A program made the position numbers and the translations under genes. The notes beneath the pieces are model-generated. The model saw nothing but the letters and a program-made list of their open reading frames with translations. It made no database searches and had not been told where the DNA came from. 64,000 nt of DNA from Trichoplax sp. H2. Its lineage: Eukaryota > Placozoa > Uniplacotomia > Trichoplacea. The stretch spans positions 496,001-560,000 of the forward strand of contig NOWV01000027.1 in assembly GCA_003344405.1 (NCBI GenBank). Direction: 5' to 3'. Of this stretch, positions 14,222 to 25,924 are shown one piece after another (positions within the stretch are counted from its first letter, which is position 1; the number at the start of each line of letters is the position of its first letter).

Positions 14222-16127
14222 AAAACCGTAGCTTATTACTTTCATAATTATACACTGTACCCCGAATTGAGAAAAATTTTCATATTTTCTGTCCTTTCTG
14301 AGCTAATTCTATACAAATTTGTAAAGAAATAGCTGATAAAGTATAGTAAATATTTGTTCCGTGGTACAGTGTAATGATTAATTATAGATAAAGAATTAAT
14401 TTATCCTAAAGTTACTATATCATTGATCATACTCATGGAACTTTGACATGTTATCATTTAGTCAATATAACAATACCAATTGATAAATGAAATGAAGAGT
14501 AAAGATTGTCCATGTGTAATAAGATTCTATATTTATTGATCTTAATCTATGTAATGTTTAGTTTTTTATTATAATAATATTCAAGGCTCGGACGAACCCG
14601 AGTTAACATGGCAGTAAAATAGAAGACGGTTAATTTTAAACAAGCATTCTAATATTGTAAATAAAGATGATTTATGGTTAGACCTGAAAGCGTTTGCAAT
14701 ATCTAAAATGTATGTATCCTAGTGTATTTTGTTGCCGTTGCACTGCAGGATGCAGTAGGAGTATTTTTTATTACTTATTGTACTGTATAAATGCTTTTAT
14801 ACTTTCTGGAGCGCATCATTGACGTTGTCAAGAATTCATTGAATTATTATTGTTTACGACTGTTGTACTTGTATAACATAGACTTTGTCTTGTTTATTAT
14901 TAAAATGAGAAAGACTAATTTATTAGCAGGTTAAATTCCATTTCTGTGCTATCCAATTTATTAGTGTCTAATATATATTATCTGCAGCGATGGGTTTATA
15001 TTAAGAATGTTCATTCTTAGTCAAGGATAGGACTATAGATTAGACCCATCATTCCTGCTGTGACATTGATTGGAAAGTTAGTGATAGGTCTTGGCATAAA
15101 TCTATATATTACATACCCAATTAATGTATTATTTTATTAAGTTAGGTAGTATTTGCAATAACTCTGTAAATTCTAGAAATAGCTTGTATAGTGTAGTGTA
15201 GTGTGATCTTCCAATATTTGTCCCTGCAGCTTATAATACTGCATATAAACTACTCTAACTTACAGTAAGTGTTTGCTATAGTAATTAGATCTGTCAAAGG
15301 TTATGATCGATTCTGTGATAAAGGATAGGACTGTAGACTAGACCTATCCTTCCTCCTGTGACATTAATAGCCTAGGCTAGTGATAGGCCTTGGCATAAAT
15401 CTTTCATTAATAATTAATAAATATATTATTTTAAAAAGTTAGGCAGTACTTGCAACAACCTATATACAGTAGACCGCACATAAATTACTACAACTGACCG
15501 TGTTACAATAGTAATTAGAGATGTCAAAGGTTCAGTTTAAACCGATCCATAGTGATTAATTCTATGGAAGAGGGCGAATTGAACGATATAAGACCAGATG
15601 TAAAAGTAGTGGTACTAAAATAATATTGCAGATATTCGCCATTCTGCCTAGTTAATCCTGTATGGGTTTAATGTGTAACTTGACTGACAAGGTCTGCTGT
15701 TCAAGTCACTAAATTGCTTTAGTATAAGAGCGATTCATCCCATTCCATTCATTTCGTTACGATTAAAAAATTGCGATTTTAATCGCTATCATGCAGATAT
15801 TCAAGATAAAAGTTATATCATTCGAAGCAGTATTTCCCACTGTATTTGATAGTATTAATAAAAGTAATCATTTCGTAACGATTTATGCATTATTTCGGCC
15901 ATTTGTCCAGCAGCGCTCTGGCACCACCGGAGTAGCCGGTGAAACAAGGACGTCCATCACAAGACGAGATTTGATTGGCTGAAGCAAATTATGGCGGGAA
16001 CCTCCACTTTAAAGGAGGAGTAGACAGTACCCATCCCGAGCATAATGTACTAATAATTACTATAGCGCTCTGGCCTGTGTACCGTATAGTACCGTCTAGT
16101 TCATTCTCAGATACCGCAGCGAGCAAG
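14222..16127. other. Spacer between SDCCAG8 and POLA2
   Basis: About 1.9 kb without a supported gene. It contains SDCCAG8 3' sequence, a diverged direct repeat at 15020-15535 (separate entry), a short inverted repeat CGATTAAAA/TTTTAATCG at ~15760-15785, and the POLA2 5' region. Open frames around 15790-16120 run into the POLA2 first exon but have no recognisable product. An ATG at 15991 is out of frame with POLA2. Confidence 0.5.
15020..15535. repeat. Two diverged direct copies of a ~230-280 bp unit
   Basis: Copy one (about 15020-15302) and copy two (about 15318-15533) share the ordered blocks AAGGATAGGACT, GTGACATT, AGTGATAGG, CTTGGCATAAATCT, GTTAGG.AGTA.TTGCAA and ATAGTAATTAGA..TGTCAAAGGTT. 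Substitutions and small indels separate them. There is no coding potential and no terminal inverted repeat was noticed, so this looks like an old local tandem duplication. Confidence 0.8.
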
Positions 16128-19100
16128 ATGGTTCCACCGGCTGACCAAACGATGGCCAAGGAAACTGTGCTAGCAACCAAATTAGTTGCTGAATTTGAGA
16201 GCTTTGGCGTTATTATAGACGATCTAGGAATCATTGATAATTGTAAGATATATTATTGCTGTAGCTGTCTTAATTAGCTGTACTTATTGTCATTTAATTT
16301 GATAAATAAAATATAACTAAGAGCCATCTCGATCGTGGAGTAGGCTAAGGGCAAAAACTTGTACATGTACTTTCATAAAATAAAATCATCTATGCGGAAA
16401 TAGTACAGTAAAGAAGATAGAAAGCTCTTTTTCTACTATCGAGATAAAGATATTGTACGGAAAATAAAGAAGAAGTGTTATACGGTATTCTTAGTGTCGT
16501 AGATTTCAATAGGAATGGATAGATCACAAAATAAACTATACTAGTTAGGCTATGACCTCGAACAATTCGAGTATGGATGTACTTCCATTTTAAGCGTACA
16601 TACCTAAAATCCCAGATCTCCTATATTATGAAGATGATAACACCTTAATAAGATATATGTCTCTCCTGTAATTGACCTTGCAAACTGTAAGAGTGCATTC
16701 AAAAATCAGTTCTACTACCTCATGATGCTCTTATGTTTAAGATTGGTTGATATCAACTTCATAGGTATGCTGCATATACCACTCCGTACGTTTAGGGTAA
16801 TTTGCCTTACCAAGTAGCTTACATCTCTTGTGTGATGGGGATAATAATATGTTAAAAGATAGGTTAACTTTTGCAATTTACCTTACAAACTGTAGTACTG
16901 TATTCAAAATCAGTTTCCGCTGCGCCTCGAGTCTCTACGTTTAAGATTTATCGATATCAACTTCAAACTTTTCAAATATCAATAGCGATATGGACGTACA
17001 GTGTGGGACACATGAAGGCTTATTTACTTTTCTAAGTAACTAATATCTATTTCTGATACGATATTACATAAAGCTATATAATAACATCATCTATCGTTAA
17101 AATTGCGCACTAGTTTCATTCAATGATCAAGTAATTAATATCCAACGATAAGAGACAATACAATTTAATAGTAAGCATATAGTATACCAAGTACTTTTGC
17201 GAGACCACCCAGGCATCAAGTTTTGATGCATGCTCCACACTGCCTTACTTGTTAAATCTTTCAACGCTATCTTTCATCAGTGCGAGCCATGTGCAAATTA
17301 TATAGTTTGGACGAATCTACTATGGTTGACGAGTGGATGGCATTTGCATGTTCATCAGGAAATGATATTGAAATTACTCACTCAGCTTTGGAATCCTTCG
17401 AGAAGGAGGTAATATCTGCTTGTTATTTATAATGTTCATATTGACAGATTTTTAAAAGTTACTTCTTAAAATTATTTTATATTCCCAATAAAATTCTATC
17501 TTTCCTTTCTACTATTTCGGAAATAGTTACAAGAGAAAAATTCTAAAACTAAACAGACACTGATACGCAGAACTGCTGATGATGATACCGTCTATAATAA
17601 GGACTGCATTGATCAACTGTAAATATCACAGTGTTATATATATATATACGTATGTCATTATTTGCAGCTTTCAGCTTATAGATTAAGCATTCTTGCATCT
17701 AGACTCGATCGGGAAGAACATAGCTTAATTGATGCTTATTGCACACCAGAAATGAAAGCGGTGAGTTTACAATCGTCTCGATCCTTACCTTTTTGTGGAG
17801 AATTTTTGAATGAAATGCTTGTCCTGTAATAAAATTGAAACTTCTTGACGTTATCTCCTGTGATATTAATCCTATAGAGTAAGCGATTACTAAAAACTCC
17901 AGAAAGTGATAGTAGAAAGCTAATAAAAACCCCTTACAAAAGAACTCCAGCAAGTCAAATCTTTTCGCCTAATAGTTATTCTCCAAATATGTAAGTTATA
18001 TCGCAGAAATAAATACCTTAGAATACATAAAAAGTGCAGTATTACAAAATAGATGACTTATAGCATTGATACAATCATTTCTTTTAATCGCGTATCTTTC
18101 TTAGGTATTCATCGCGTGGCAATGCTGGTGAGATTTTAGCAACATTAAACATGTGCGGAATTAATGATGAAACTATCAACTGGAAAGGACATGGGATAAA
18201 GACTAATGTAACTGCTGCAGATCCAGATCAATGTTTAGATGAAGGCTACAGATACATGTTTCAAAAAATATCAGAACGTATTGAAGGTAGATAATATTCC
18301 GTTCTTCAAAAAAGAGATAACGATGCAGTATTATAACAAACCGTAATCAAAATACTCTCCTTACTTCGTTTTGTAATTACCTGTAAATTATTGATAGAAC
18401 CACTTTTAATTTAAAAAAGGTTAACGCAAAGTAATCCTCATTTTTATGAAATCTAAGAAGATCAAATACAGATTAAAATTCTGTAGTCACTGAAATATTG
18501 ACATGAGACGCATTTAAATTATCGAATTTTGTTTTATATTTTTTTTACCGATAAATATTTCCCTTTGTCAAAAGAAATTATTATATCTGACTTATTAACG
18601 TAACAAGCTACAGAGACATGCTATTGTAAACAACTGATTTAATTATGCCATGTGTAATTTTATCGCAACCCTTAGTTACTCACTGAATGATAGTACTATG
18701 TGCTTGCATGTAAATAGATGACTTAATATCCGTAAAATTGCCTTGACTGTTCTGCATCCTCATACTTTAATACGGTATTACTTCCTAATAGCATTACGCC
18801 ATCAAGTAAGTCTTGTCGCAGAGCCTCTCCAGGAAGAGCACGGAATTCAAGAATTAGGTTATGTCGACGTGCCTTCTCAGGTTAATGAAACTCGGATAAG
18901 ATAAATAACCTGCTGTTGTATGTTCATTAATAAACCTTTAAAATTTTACTGGTACTAATTGACTGTTGGAATGTCGTTTGGTGTCAGGTAGTCTATATTT
19001 TCTAACTTAAGTTTTTGTTAGGATGGAACAACGGTAATTGGCCGCATTGGTTGTGATAGCAATGGGCGTTTAAATGCCGCATCTTTAGTTATTGCTGGCT

Positions 19101-21199
19101 ATAACCCTAATCGAGTTTGTAGATCTGCGACTCCACTAAATGTAAAGGAGCTATCTCATTTTTCCTTTTTTCCTGGTCAAGTAATGAGCGCACAATAATA
19201 CTTTAATATTATTTAAATAAAATGCAGATTTGAGACTGCTAGCATTTTTTGCGTGCTATTATCTTATATGTTCCTTATTATGCCGATATCAAGGTTGTTG
19301 TCTTAGATGGTAAAAATCCAAGTGGCAATGCTTTTATCGCTAGCAAACTGTATCAGGTATGGCATATTGCAAGCTATTTGATGATTGTATACGAGAATTT
19401 CTGAAATATCTTCAACGCGATCATTCTAGGGTATTGCTCTTCCATTTAACAAGATACCGTTGGAAAAAGCAAAGAGTTATTACCCTAGTGATGGTATTGC
19501 ACAATTATGGTCTAACAATTTCTTAACTCATGTTCTTGCGAATAAAACTGATAAGAAATTTTTCGCCATATAGACTCTCCCATGAATATTTTAGTTGCAT
19601 GTGGACCATTCACTACAGCCGATAACCTACTCTACGAACCGCTGTCTGATTTATTGAAAGTCATTTTAAACCAGCAGCCCGATATTGCAATTTTGGTATT
19701 ACCCTAATATAATTTAGATTTACAGATATCATATAACTAGTCATGTATATATTATTTAAACCGCTTTAATATATTCTAATTGCATATCTGTTATATCGAT
19801 AGTGCGGTCCCTTTGTTGATGCTAAGCAGGAGTTAATTAAGGTCTGTAATTTTAAAGAGATAAATAGTTATTTTTATAATGATAAGTATTGGTCATTTAA
19901 ATAAATAATTTCGTGAATTATCAACTTTTAGCAAGGAGAAATCAATATTAGCTATGAAGACTTATTTATAAAACGGCTGAGCGAAATCATTGAAAACGTT
20001 GGAAGGTTGTAACGAAATTCCTCACTTGATGTTGCATGGATACTAATTAGACCAGCTAATAATTGATTATAATCGTATGATTGTTTTTCTTAAAATTATA
20101 GAATCTCTACATCTGTAGTGTTTGTCCCTTCGACGAGGGATGTTCATCATGACTTTATCTACCCGCAACCACCTTTTACGCTGCCATCTAGCCTAAAGAC
20201 TGCACCGGTATGCTGTGCTGTATAATATTGTTCTTACAGGCTTGCCTATAATTATAATTAATCAGCCCCTGCGAAGCGTAAGACATTTATTAAAATTATA
20301 GACTTTGTGTTTGTTCCGCAGGAAATTCATTTTGTGTCTGATCCTTGTACACTAATCGTTAATGATGTTACAATCGGACTCACTTCGACAGACATACTCT
20401 TTCATATGGGAGCGGAAGAGACTGCTAGGTGCACAAATAGTAGCGATTACGTTAGCTGTATGAAACACTCTAATTTTTCACTATTTGAATATGTGTGTTT
20501 GATATAAATTATATTTTGATCCTAGTCCACCGGGAATGTCTGATAGAATTGGAAGGTTACTGAAGCATTTAATCCATCAAAGAAAGTAAGCTATTGAAAT
20601 TCTACTCGATGAGATTTGAAATCAATTGCATCCATTAACACAAAGCTGTTTCTCTACATCTATGGTTGATATGTAAAAAGCTACTATCCGCTGTATCCCC
20701 CCTCAGAAGAGGTCAATTTCGATCGCGAAAATTTTGTTAACTTTGGCTTTATGCCTGTGACTCCAGATATTTTAATTGTTCCTTCGGATCTTCGTTATTT
20801 CGTGAAGGTATTCGTACTTAGAAGTTGTAGATTTACGCTATACTCAGTAAGATATTTACATCTTTATGACTGAGAATTCCAATGAATTGTAGGATCACGA
20901 GAGTACTTCCTTTAGACTATAATTTACGCTGCTTCAGCTAAACTATTTATAACGATACATCATGCCTACTTAGCATTTGGTAACTTTACTTGCCACTACG
21001 AATATTGTATGACTAGAGATTAGTTAATGTAGACGTTTTTTATTATCGTCAGGACGTGGAGAAATGTTGTTGTGTCAATCCTGGTCGCTTAGCTAAAGGT
21101 CAAGTTGGCGGTTCATATGCACGTATCGCAGTCCTGCCACCCAAAGTAGCAAATCAGCCGGTCATTGATCGTATAGTCTCTCAGGTGGTTCGCATTTGA
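16128..21199 (+). CDS. POLA2: DNA polymerase alpha subunit B (p70/B subunit)
   Basis: Non-catalytic B subunit of the polymerase alpha-primase complex, which starts Okazaki fragments. Exon 1 starts at ATG 16128 (MVPPADQTMAKE) and ends at 16242. Later exons include 17280-17408, 17668-17759, ~17879-17992, ~18107-18290, ~18832-18880, 19021-19179, 19295-19356, then several from 19431 to 20215, 20322-20441, ~20527-20587, 20690-20808 and 21053-21199. Diagnostic blocks follow the human protein: GRIGCDSNGRLN, FFPGQ, NILVACGPFTT, VFVPSTRDVHHDFIYPQPPF, GLTSTDILFHMGAEE, YYPLYPP, MPVTPDILIVPSDLRYFVKD and the C terminus CVNPGRLAKGQVGG...VVRI-stop. The phosphoesterase-like/OB fold core is complete. The segment before it carries five TP/SP sites, as in the CDK-phosphorylated region of animal B subunits. 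The 16128 ATG was chosen because its context is good and the N-terminal helical domain begins just after it. Confidence 0.96.
16665..16980. repeat. Intronic direct repeat in POLA2 intron 1
   Basis: Two related blocks about 205 bp apart (around 16668-16770 and 16873-16975). They share TGCAA(A)TT.ACCTT..AAACTGTA, TTCAAAA(A)TCAGTT, a CTC.T..GTTTAAGATT core and GATATCAACTTCA. It is an old duplication inside an intron of ~1 kb, and no reading frame is preserved. Confidence 0.7.
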
Positions 21200-22200
21200 A
21201 TTACATCTGCAGATTAGGCTTTATGTATATCTGTAGCCCACATTCAGAGTATTTCTTTTATATCAAGCTAATGTCCTGAATGACATCGTTTTACGTATCA
21301 TGCGTTTGAAATTTGATTATTTCCGATGTTGACAACCTTTTTTCGATAATATACAAATTACGGTATATGATAGATGCATGATGAGGTTTTTTGAGTAGCA
21401 ATGTGTGAAACTGATAATTTCTGGCAACTGCCTGTGCTGTAATTGAATTTGATATGATAAATGTAAAAATTATCATTTATCTGCTGATTTCTATCACAAC
21501 ATCATGTATGATAATGTCTATATAAGAGTAAATACTAGTTCAGATATTAGTTGAAGTTATAATTAGCGTAGATTGACCTTGGCAACTTTTTATATATATT
21601 GAACGTAGAATTTGTAGTAATATCATTTTTTATTGGTAACCTGCATTAATGACTGAAAAATAATAACATATCGTATTAATAAATTCAACGAATTTAACTA
21701 AAATATTTAAGCATCTTGGTCGCTAATTTTAATTTACATTTATAGTTTGCATGTTATACTTAAAACTGGTACAATTACAATCGATCATGGAATCGTTATT
21801 TTGCTATACTGGATTAATCTCAGAAGATGACCAGCTACAAATCCCTCTTATAATTAGCGACGCAACCTATATATCTATACTTAAGTACGGGATAGTAATG
21901 ACTGTGTACACAGCCACAGCAAATTAGGCTTAAAGTCCTATTAAATAGAGTGGAATCGCATTTCATCAAAGACAGGTTATATCTGTCTGTATGGATCCGT
22001 AATCTTAGCGAAAAGACCAATCCGTTTAATCTTCCTTATAACGGTTATCACTATCAACTTTGGCCTATTGATATGTTGATATCGATATAAGTGAACGAAT
22101 TAGGAAATAAACAAAGTTGTCTTATTTTACTTGATAATTTATAATTATATGACCTAAAGGATTGAAAAAAAATTGATGAGTTCGTTTTCATCCGTCTTAC
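21200..22200. other. Convergent spacer with possible last BCAP31 exon
   Basis: DNA between the POLA2 stop and the last certain BCAP31 exon. The BCAP31 exon at 22201-22301 ends in a proper donor with no stop, so a short final exon on the minus strand should lie here, but I could not assign it. One weak candidate is read leftwards from ~21830 (acceptor ...GTAG, then a few codons to a stop). No other gene is supported. Confidence 0.4.
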
Positions 22201-25184
22201 CTGAAGTTTAGAATGTTCGCTCAACAGTCGATCATATTCACGATTAGTGCCTTCAGCTTGCTGCTTTAATGCTGCTAAATCTACCTTATTTTTCTCTAAT
22301 TCTAACAATAACAATCAGGCAATAATACTTTACTTAGTCTACGTAGATAGACATTTTTAATTATTTATCATTGCATATCATTTGGTGCACTAATTCAATT
22401 TTACATTTCACAGTTTTATGTATCATTTACCCTGGCGTGTTTCTTCCAATTCATCTTGTAACGCCTTGAATTTTGATTCGGATACCTCTGAATTTGAAGA
22501 GGCGTCGGAAGATCCAAGTTTTTCCTATTGTAGTGTTATAGTTATAATTGTAATCACTATTAGCAATCAAGTGTTATCAATAGCACGGTTCATTCTACTG
22601 CTAAGAAAAGGGAGAGGTGCTTAGCAGGAAAATATACATCCAGTTGAGTAAATTACCGTTAATTCCTTGTTTTCATCTAGCAACATCCTACATTGTTTAG
22701 AAGCACTTTCCGCTTGCTTGATAGCCGCCTCCTTTGATGCTTCAACAACCGCAGCGGAAGACATTAGGCTGGTTATACGCCGTAAGAATCTACATTTTTT
22801 TAGAATCGGTCAGTTTCAAAATGGCAAATCCAATAAGAGAACAATTTTATATGAGGTATGTGATATCGGACTCCAATATATTAAGACGTCATAATCACGT
22901 ACAATGCATGTTTTTATCAAATAAATGTCTAGTGCGAATATGCAATCGATTCCTTCTTTCGAAAGGATAGCGAATGATAAAAATTAATTAAAACTGTAAT
23001 CAATTTGTTAAGTTATCATTAAAAATGAATCTGGAATTGTAGCTCGGTTACATACAAGAGGCAAAGTAAAGCAAATCCAGTGATGTAATAATTCCGTTGA
23101 GCTCGATGTAGTTTAATCTGTAGCATCAAATTGTCGTGAATTTTGTCCGAGCCTTGACCTCTTATTTTAGGATCCTTCATCATTTCTCTGATAGAGTCTG
23201 TTGACGAAAAAGAGATTGATAAATACCAGCATCATACGTATATGTCAGCGGATACAAAAAGTTATATTGCAAGTTAGATTAAAATAGAAAGTTATCTAAA
23301 TCGCAAAGAGAATACAGCGGTTTGTCGATATTACGCTAGTAGAGCTGTATGCTAATACTCGTACATAAAATAACAACGTATCGTGCCGTTGGTAAATATT
23401 CTATCACAAGTCTTAGTAAAGATAAACATTGAACAACCTTTATGCACAACTTACAGAATGCGACATTAATCGATTACTTATGCCTAAAGGTAAAAAAGTG
23501 TCAATGATTTATGCAGTCTGATACGGTGGAACCTACCTAATAACAAGATGATTAGAAACGCAACACATATGACGAAGAGCTGGTTGCCATAACTTCTGAT
23601 ATAAGTAATTATTCTCGATCGTAAAATCTTGTGCCAACTAAATGAAGAAATACGCATAAAAGAGAGATTAGAATAATGATTGCAAGCACAGAGGCGTATT
23701 ATTATACCTCTATGATTGATTGGAACATTGTCCTTCTAGTGTAGCAATTAAATTCAAACAGAATCATCACTCTTTTTATCGAATAAATTATTGTACTGTG
23801 TCATTGAATAGTCAAGACGAGATGTTATGGATTCATGATTGTGAGTAAAGAAGGAGTTTCTATGCCTCTATCATTGAAATAAGATCATTCTATTCCATTG
23901 GTGTACCGTATACATATATCTTATTTCAATCGTATTATCATTCTTTATCGAATAATCAATTGATTGTACTGGGCAATATGCAGTCTAATGAAGACAAGAT
24001 TCGGTTCACGATTGTAACTATAAAGGCGTTTGGTGATTGAACTATAGTAGGAGAATCGTATAATTATTCTACTCCATTACTGTACAAAACATCATGTATT
24101 GAATGATCCAGTCTAATCGACAATTTTATCCATCTTGTATACAGTTTATTATGCCTCTGCCATTAAAATATGGTGATTCTACTCCATTCCTGTCGATAAC
24201 TAATTTCAACAGTAGGATCACACTCTTCATCGCATAATGTATTGCAGTCTTGGACATTTCCATCCACAAAAATGTATACGGAGAACAATTTTGGATGTTT
24301 TTGTCACGATCATTAAAATAGGATAACTCCATTACTGTAGTGTCGATATTGGATTTCAATTGGAAGGTCACTCTATATCGTATAATCTATTGCAGTTATG
24401 GGCATTTCCATCCATAATGTAGAGTAAACGGAGGAGAATTTTAGATGCTTTTGTCACGATCATTAAAATAGGATGACACTATTACTGCACTGTCGATATT
24501 TGATTTCAACTGGAAGGTCACTGTTTATTGCATAATCTATTGTAGTTATGGACATTTCCATCTATCTGGCAGAGGATAAGTTTTGATGTCTGTATACTGT
24601 CATTAAAATAGGATGACTCCATAACCGTACTGTCGATATCTGATTTTAAACTCGTTCTTCATTCAATAATTAATCTACTGCACACTATGTCCAGTCTGAT
24701 CGACAATTTCATCCATCTTGTCTACGGAGGATAATTTTGGACGCCTCCGCCACTGTTATTAAAATAGGATGACTCCATGACTATAATGTCGATATCTGAT
24801 TTCAAGTGTAGGGTCACTGTTGATCGAATAAGCTATTGGCCAGTATGTCCAGTTTGATCGATCATTCCATCCATCTTGTCGACGGAGGAGAATTTGTGAG
24901 ACCTGTGGCAGTGTCGGTAAAATAGGATTTGACCTCCATGACTGTACTGTCGATATCTGATTTCAACTGTAGTAATCCTCTTTGTTGAATAATGCACATT
25001 GCTCAACAATTCAATCTCTGAATCTTGTATACAGAAATGACAACGTTGTGCTTGATGTAATGACATCATCATGCTCAATTACTCATCCTTACCGGCTATA
25101 GGAGATAAATGGAAGACATAATATTAGTAGTACAAAGATTTCGGTATATAATACACCAGCAGCAATATTCCACTGCAAGCCCAT
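22201..25184 (-). CDS. BCAP31: B-cell receptor-associated protein 31 (ER membrane)
   Basis: Three-pass ER membrane protein that sorts membrane cargo and participates in ER-mitochondria apoptotic signalling. Minus-strand exons, all in phase: 25184-25093 (MGLQWNIAAGVLYTEIFVLL...), 23637-23537 (RWHKILRSRI...SYGNQLFV), 23197-23056 (DSIREMMKD...HRAQRNYYITGFALL), 22789-22657 (FLRRITSLM...KQAESASKQ), ~22533-22440 and 22301-22201 (ELEKNKVDLA...NREYDRLLSEHSKLQ). Human counterparts SLQWTAVATFLYAEVFVVLL, RAQRNLYIAGFSLLL and KEYDRLLEEHAKLQ match closely. Three hydrophobic segments precede a cytosolic coiled coil. The true last exon, which in mammals carries the KKxx ER-retrieval signal, was not found. 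The mammalian AAVDG caspase-8 site is also absent from the region seen. Intron 1 (23638-25092) holds a minisatellite. Confidence 0.93.
23860..25080. repeat. ~150-bp minisatellite in BCAP31 intron 1
   Basis: About seven or eight degenerate copies. The anchor ATTAAAATAGGATGACTCCAT (or a variant) occurs at about 24161, 24311, 24461, 24601, 24757 and 24916. Each is followed by ACTGTCGATATCTGATTTCAA, a GGTCACT block, an AATCTATTG block and CATTTCCATCCAT...GGAGGA. The spacing is 140-158 bp. More decayed units extend left to ~23860. The short minus-strand ORFs inside it (81 aa each at 24126 and 24833) follow the repeat period and are not genes. Confidence 0.88.
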
Positions 25185-25279
25185 GGTTAATTAAATACTT
25201 TTACGGATATAATCCCAATTTGAGAATCCAAATGGTGGAATGGATCGCGATAGAAAGAATATTTGGTCGATAACGTAGT

Positions 25280-25445
25280 CAGACGAGTTGGCGATGACGC
25301 ATTGAGAAGTCAATGATCGAAGCGGTGTCGATCGCTATGACGTTGGAAGAAAAAATGACGCTCTTGCAGTACGACTCAACACCGTCAGTTCGACCCGTAT
25401 CGGTTGACGATGAATCATCTCATCAGTACTGTATGATGACGTACA
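25280..25445. promoter_or_regulatory. TGACG-rich stretch upstream of BCAP31
   Basis: Just upstream of the BCAP31 start codon (at 25184, minus strand) the sequence becomes GC-richer and carries five TGACG half-sites, including TGACGTTG near 25339 and TGACGTAC near 25438. TGACG is the core of CRE/ATF-type sites in animals. A promoter role is inferred from position and motif density only. Confidence 0.4.
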
Positions 25446-25494
25446 CCAAAGGTCTGGTGTGTCACAGTCTCACAGATGATGCACTCGTGCTGCT

Positions 25495-25790
25495 GGTAGT
25501 ACAGTGTACAGTGTACACTCGTATACAGTATACTGTACACTGTACCGTACTGTATTGTAGAGTAGTCAATTCATGGTCCGTGATACAGTAGTAGTCATAG
25601 TGTCAGTATAGTAGTCTAGTCATAATTTCACTGGCAGCAGTGCTGTACTGTACAGTGTACAGTACAGCAGCATGACTGGATCGCTCATTGATCACAGTAC
25701 AGACAGTACTGGCTCTGCCACAGTACAACGTACTGTACACTGTACACTGTACTGTACTGTATGGGACTGTGGATCCTTTCAGCCTTGCTC
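25495..25790. repeat. GTAC palindromic array upstream of BCAP31
   Basis: Dense overlapping inverted repeats of GTACAGTGTACA, GTATACTGTAC and GTACTGTACTGT. A perfect 12-bp inverted repeat (GCTGTACTGTAC / GTACAGTACAGC, 3-nt spacer) spans 25642-25668. A larger imperfect one is bounded by CCACAGTAC (from ~25720) and its complement near 25775. Four overlapping reading frames cross it on both strands, as expected for palindromic low-complexity DNA, and are not genes. Confidence 0.88.
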
Positions 25791-25924
25791 TGCAAACAGC
25801 CAAGTTGGTTTCAGTTTCTTCGAAGTGGAAACTAAAGCTGATGCGCAAAATACATGACGCTCGAACCCTCGTCACCAGCCCATCAATACTCTAGAGAGGG
25901 AAAATATTGCATCAACATCGATTG

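Noticed and set aside
15989-16234. 81-aa minus-strand ORF antisense to POLA2 exon 1
   Set aside because: It is the shadow of the POLA2 coding exon with no family likeness.
24126-25078. Minus-strand 81-aa ORFs in BCAP31 intron 1
   Set aside because: They coincide with minisatellite units within a clearly spliced intron.
25603-25894. Several overlapping ORFs of 61-90 aa on both strands
   Set aside because: They translate the GTAC palindrome array (repeated TVQCTVY/VHCTLYC-type strings) and mirror each other on opposite strands, as palindromic low-complexity DNA does.
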